Assembly: GCA_018715125.1 (NCBI GenBank)
Contig: DVMF01000050.1
Location: forward strand, 1-35,865
DNA length: 35,865 bases
Origin: Candidatus Coprousia avicola
GTDB taxonomy: Bacteria; Actinomycetota; Coriobacteriia; Coriobacteriales; Coriobacteriaceae
Reading direction: 5' to 3'
Under the pieces are notes generated by a model. It was not told the DNA's origin. It searched no databases and worked only from the letters and a program-made list of their open reading frames with translations. Position numbers and translations under genes: made by a program. Of this stretch, positions 32,753 to 35,865 are shown in pieces; within the stretch, counting starts at the first letter, position 1, and every line of letters begins with the position of its first letter.

Positions 32753-32832
32753 TGCCACCGCTAAGACATGAAACGCTTGACGCGCCGGCGCGCACCTGAT
32801 GGCCGGCCGTCGCCGAGGAGAGGGAGCCCACG

Positions 32833-33231
32833 GTGCGCGCGACGCTCTACAAGCCCACAACGGTGCAGTTCGCCAAGTTCGCTTGCGTGGGCATCATCTC
32901 GTTTGTCGTCGATTGGGCCCTCCTCATCGTGCTCGTCGAGGGCTTCCGCGCCGACTACCTCCTCTCCACCACCATCTCGTTCATCGCCTCGGTCGTACTC
33001 AACTACGCGCTCAGCATGCGCTACGTCTTCGATCACCGCGACGACATGAGCCGCAAGCGCGAGTTCACGATCTTCGCCATCCTCTCGGCGGTGGGCCTGG
33101 GGCTCAACGACCTCTTTATGTTCGTGGGCGTCACGATGCTGAACATCGCCTACCAGGCCATGAAGGTCATCGCCACGTTCTGCGTCACCTGGTACAACTT
33201 CTTTACCCGCAAGAAGTTCCTCGCGGGGTAA
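32833..33231 (+). CDS. GtrA-like membrane protein
   Basis: 132 residues from a GTG at 32833, with GAGAGGGAG upstream. Four membrane segments are visible: FAKFACVGIISFVVDWALLI, YLLSTTISFIASVVLNYALS, FTIFAILSAVGLGLNDLFMF and MKVIATFCVTWYNFF. The short basic end FFTRKKFLAG and the N-Y-x-L-x-x-x-Y-V-F motif in segment 2 are typical of the GtrA family. GtrA-like proteins are thought to flip polyprenyl-linked sugars or take part in surface glycan modification. No partner glycosyltransferase (GtrB type) is adjacent here, so its pathway is unknown. Confidence 0.88.
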   Translation: MRATLYKPTTVQFAKFACVGIISFVVDWALLIVLVEGFRADYLLSTTISFIASVVLNYALSMRYVFDHRDDMSRKREFTIFAILSAVGLGLNDLFMFVGVTMLNIAYQAMKVIATFCVTWYNFFTRKKFLAG

Positions 33232-33400
33232 TGCCCCTCCGCCCGACGCCCCGGCGCCCCGGCGTGGAACACGACGCATCTATGGCGTCTCGCGCACTCC
33301 CCGCGATCGACACATAGCACCCCCGCCCGTGGGGACCGCGGAATCGCGCAGCGCTCATCGTTTGCGTGCCGCTCACGGTTGGCCAAATCGCGCCCAACAG
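33232..33400. other. Intergenic stretch without a recognised element
   Basis: About 170 bases after the GtrA-like gene and before the inverted repeat. There is a GC-rich ACGCC/GGCGT stem near 33246-33265 without a T tract. No coding frame or promoter is supported. Confidence 0.3.
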
Positions 33401-33634
33401 GGCTATAAATAACCCCCTCTGGCCAGAAAAGCGCTTCAAATAACGACAGGACACGGGAGCAGAGGCCTCCGGCGCGCACAAACTGGCCGCACCCACCTTG
33501 GCGGCAGGACGTTTCCTGCGGAAACGCTGGTTGTGGACGGTGCCATGCGCCATCACTCCGCAGGGAAGGACCCTGGAGCGAGGGGTCAATCATTATTTCG
33601 ATGCGCTTTTTGTCCATAGGGGGTTAATTATTTC
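33401..33634. repeat. Long imperfect inverted repeat (arms about 40-45 bp) around a 140-bp core
   Basis: The left arm (about 33401-33446) has TAACCCCCTCTGG, CAGAAAAGCGC and AAATAACGA. The reverse complement of the right arm (about 33587-33634) has TAACCCCCTATGG, CAAAAAGCGC and AAATAATGA, about 80 percent the same by eye. The arms are AT-rich while the core and surroundings are GC-rich. No reading frame in the core resembles a protein. It could be a small non-autonomous mobile element, a long-stem RNA, or two inverted copies of one intergenic repeat. Confidence 0.6.
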
Positions 33635-33711
33635 GGTGAAACGGCGCCTCCGTGCGGGATGCGCGCGGCTCTCCTCCTGCGGCGGCGCTCTCCACAACTC
33701 GCCGGTGCGGC

Positions 33712-33750
33712 AAAACGGGGCGCGGACGCATATCGCGCGCCCGCGCCCCG
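33712..33750 (-). terminator. Intrinsic terminator of the surface-protein operon
   Basis: A perfect ten-pair stem, CGGGGCGCGG/CCGCGCCCCG, with a 15-base loop is followed on the minus strand by TTTT. It lies 35 bases after the stop of the DUF4430 gene. Confidence 0.85.
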
Positions 33751-33784
33751 CAAACTAACGTGTGCCGGGAAACCCTCCCGTCAC

Positions 33785-34846
33785 CTACTCCTCTACGTTC
33801 ACATACGTCCACACGATACTGTCGCCCGCGCTGAGCGTGTAGGCGGAGCACGCCACGCCGGGCTCGACGCCGTTGACGCTGAAGACCCATCCGCTCATGG
33901 GGCCGTGCTGGCGCTCCGCGAGGCCGCCGATCGCAGACACGTACATGCCGTAGGGCGACCCCGAAGCGGAGATGCTGATGCCCGTTTTGACAAGCGCATC
34001 GTAGACCGATGAGCCCGCTGCGAGCGATACCGTTGCGGACGAGGCGCCCGCCCCGGCAGCCGAGCCGTCGACGGTGATGGACACCGTGATGAGGTCTGCC
34101 GTGGTGCCGGACGCGGTGCCAGCTGAGCCGCCTTGCGAGGAGCCGGCAGAAGAGGTGCCGCCCTGCGCGCCGTCGTCACCATCGGTTGCGGTCTGTGCCA
34201 GCTCGATGGGCACCTCGCTGCCGTCGGGCAGCGAGGGCGGCGTGCCCGCCTCCTGATCGAAGGTCGGCCCGTCGAGGGAGGCGTACGCATCGCCCGAGAT
34301 GCGGTAGCCGGTTGCTGCAGAGAGGATATCCGCAGCCGCGGCGTCTGCCGCATCGGACGGAACGGTGGCGGGGTCGAGGGTCAGGGCCAAAAGCACCGTC
34401 TGATCCGCATCCTCGGCGATCCAGGTCACCCGGCTGATGGCGGAATCCGTCTGCGCGGCCCACTGCGCGAGACCCGCCGCCCGCCGCACGGCGCGGTCGA
34501 TGACTTTGGAGGCATCGGCCGCCTCGGGGTACTCCACCCAGATGCCGTCCCCGTCAACCACACAGGTGATGCCCGTGGCGTCCGAGGAAATGGCCAAGTC
34601 GCCGGGGAGCGCCGCGAGCGCCCCCTGCACGTCGTCGACGGTGATCGTCGCCGCGAGCGCGGCATCATCTTCCGCCGGCTCCTCGGCCACCGTCTGGAAG
34701 AGGTCGGAGCCGAAAAGCCCCGCGAGACCGTCTCCGGCGCCGAGGGCGATTGCCCCGGCGGCACCGACGACGATGAGCAGGACGGCGAGCGCGGCGAGCG
34801 CGGGACGGATCCAGCGGGGCGCGCGCCCCTGGTCGGTTGCAGTCAT
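33785..34846 (-). CDS. Membrane-anchored DUF4430-domain protein
   Basis: 353 residues from ATG 34846, with GGAGGAG upstream. The frame runs on to 34918 inside the neighbour. An N-terminal membrane anchor (about 13-36) follows a short basic start. The exported part is acidic and Ser/Ala/Gly-rich, with a low-complexity linker near residues 225-250 (TSSAGSSQGGSAGTASGT). The C-terminal domain (about 260-350) has SSVYDALVKTGIS, then GPMSGWVFSVNGVEPG and LSAGDSIVWTYV, which is the DUF4430 (transcobalamin-like) signature. DUF4430 domains occur in surface proteins and in cobalamin-binding proteins. The ligand here is unknown. Its start lies one base after the stop of the propeller gene (TAGCATG). Confidence 0.8.
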   Translation of the reverse strand: MTATDQGRAPRWIRPALAALAVLLIVVGAAGAIALGAGDGLAGLFGSDLFQTVAEEPAEDDAALAATITVDDVQGALAALPGDLAISSDATGITCVVDGDGIWVEYPEAADASKVIDRAVRRAAGLAQWAAQTDSAISRVTWIAEDADQTVLLALTLDPATVPSDAADAAAADILSAATGYRISGDAYASLDGPTFDQEAGTPPSLPDGSEVPIELAQTATDGDDGAQGGTSSAGSSQGGSAGTASGTTADLITVSITVDGSAAGAGASSATVSLAAGSSVYDALVKTGISISASGSPYGMYVSAIGGLAERQHGPMSGWVFSVNGVEPGVACSAYTLSAGDSIVWTYVNVEE

Positions 34847-34847
34847 G

Positions 34848-35865
34848 CTACTCCTCCCCCGCGCGGCGGCGCGTGACGATAAGACCGATGATGAGGATGA
34901 CGCCCGCCGCGACGGCAATGAGGAAGACGGCTGCGAGCGGGGTGCCCGAGCCCTCGATCACATCGGCGGCAGAAGATGTCGCTACCGCACCGTCCTCCCC
35001 CGCGCGGGCGAAGGCCGAGAGCAGGCTCTGGGACTCCGCGTCGGCGGCATCGGCGGCCGTGCTCGTAAGCACGATTTGCGGAACGGTGTCGCCTGCTGCC
35101 CCGTCCGTGCCGGAAGACGTACCGCCCTGCCCCGCGCCATCCGGTGTCACCGGGCCCTCGGGGTATGCCGGCGCCTCCGGGTCGGGCAGCGCCGCGCCCG
35201 CATCGATGCGGAAGAGGTGGCCGGAGTCGTTGACGTAATAGAGCGCGCCCTCGGCATCGACGGCCACGCTCGCCATGCACCAGTCGGCATAGGCTCCCGT
35301 CGGCTTATACACAAGCACCGCAGCGGTGTCGCCCAGGCGGTAGCGGTACACCGCGCCGGTCGCGGCGTTGCAGGTGAAGTAGACGTAGGTGGCATCACCC
35401 TGCACCGCGACCGTCGGCGCCGCCTTGACGTCACGGGGAAGCGAGACCCCGTTCGCAAAGCCGGTGACCTCGTGCTCGACCGTCATGGTGGCCAGGTCGA
35501 TGACCGCGAGCACGCCCGTGTATCCCTCCGTGGCGCCACCTACATAGGCGCGCCCGTCGGCGATGGTGGGCGTGGAGGTCGAGCTCGCCGCAAAACGGAC
35601 GCTGCCCGTGAGCGCAAGCGACCCGTCCGCCGCAACCGTGATGCGGTGGAGGGTTCCGTCCTGCGTGACGGCGTAGAGCGTCGAGGCGTCCGACGGATCG
35701 GCCACGAGCGCCGCGCGCGCGGGGGCGCCGAGCGCGAGCGTCTGCTCGTCCGCACCCGTTGCCGCGTCGAGCGAGCGCACCGTGCCCGCACCGTCGATGG
35801 CGATCACGCGATCGCCCGCGCGTACGGCACCCGTCCAGTAGTAGCCGGCGTCGCCGGAGCCGGTC
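34848..35865 (-). CDS. Surface beta-propeller (PQQ-like repeat) protein, partial (N-terminus beyond right edge)
   Basis: The minus-strand frame is open to the right edge, so the start is outside. A GTG at 35807 is not the real start because the family-like reading continues through it (YYWTGAVRAGDRVIAIDGAG). Visible are several propeller-blade repeats of the form GxxYVGGATEGYTGVLAVIDL, VYFTCNAATGAVYRYRLGD and GALYYVNDSGHLFRID. A Pro/Gly/Thr-rich linker and one C-terminal membrane segment (LAAVFLIAVAAGVILIIGLIV) before RRRAGEE follow, so it is exported and anchored with the propeller outside. It is co-transcribed with the DUF4430 gene. The two may form one cell-surface complex. Ligand and role are unknown. 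Confidence 0.8.
   Translation of the reverse strand, partial: TGSGDAGYYWTGAVRAGDRVIAIDGAGTVRSLDAATGADEQTLALGAPARAALVADPSDASTLYAVTQDGTLHRITVAADGSLALTGSVRFAASSTSTPTIADGRAYVGGATEGYTGVLAVIDLATMTVEHEVTGFANGVSLPRDVKAAPTVAVQGDATYVYFTCNAATGAVYRYRLGDTAAVLVYKPTGAYADWCMASVAVDAEGALYYVNDSGHLFRIDAGAALPDPEAPAYPEGPVTPDGAGQGGTSSGTDGAAGDTVPQIVLTSTAADAADAESQSLLSAFARAGEDGAVATSSAADVIEGSGTPLAAVFLIAVAAGVILIIGLIVTRRRAGEE

Noticed and set aside
33498-33758. 86-codon plus-strand frame across the inverted repeat
   Set aside because: Starts in the core and runs through one arm with no domain, no ribosome binding site and an amino-acid content typical of non-coding DNA.

Overview
The window looks like chromosomal DNA of a high-GC, fermentative Gram-positive actinobacterium. 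I infer class Coriobacteriia, probably Collinsella or a close relative. The grounds are GC-rich codon use, a Wzz/BY-kinase/PHP-phosphatase capsule module, tandem acetate kinases, a PTS plus GH4 alpha-glucoside module and an ECF transporter. No rRNA, tRNA, CRISPR array, insertion sequence or phage gene was seen.

Positions 1-13700 (all minus strand) form a surface-polysaccharide locus. In transcription order it holds a Wzz/CpsC-like chain-length protein, a CpsD-like BY-kinase and a CpsB-like PHP phosphatase. A NusG paralogue (LoaP/RfaH type) follows behind its own extended -10 promoter and structured leader. Then come the initiating sugar-phosphate transferase, two GT4 glycosyltransferases, a radical SAM/SPASM enzyme, two more GT4 enzymes, a Wzy-like polymerase, a DUF6625-like transferase and a MurJ/MviN-type flippase cut by the left edge. 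Most of these genes overlap or abut. Below about 5.8 kb the DNA is clearly AT-richer, which suggests a variable, horizontally exchanged cassette behind a conserved high-GC front.

Positions 13.7-21 kb are central and carbohydrate metabolism: two tandem acetate kinases ending in a strong terminator, then an RpiR-type regulator divergent from a GH4 6-phospho-alpha-glucosidase and a PTS EIICB. Positions 21-26 kb hold housekeeping genes: xseA-xseB-HIT (minus), ribonuclease D (minus) and a diacylglycerol-kinase-like lipid kinase (plus).

The most notable system is at 26.0-29.6 kb. A promoter, a 22-codon leader peptide with three consecutive Trp codons, a mutually exclusive antiterminator and terminator, and then a dedicated ECF transporter: a TrpP-like S component, a fused double ATPase and EcfT. 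This reads as a tryptophan ECF importer controlled by classical ribosome-mediated attenuation.

Positions 29.6-35.9 kb carry an RsmB-family RNA m5C methyltransferase, a small membrane protein, a nitroreductase, a DegV protein, a GtrA-like protein, a long imperfect inverted repeat, and a two-gene surface module (a beta-propeller protein cut by the right edge, and a DUF4430 protein) ending in a strong terminator.
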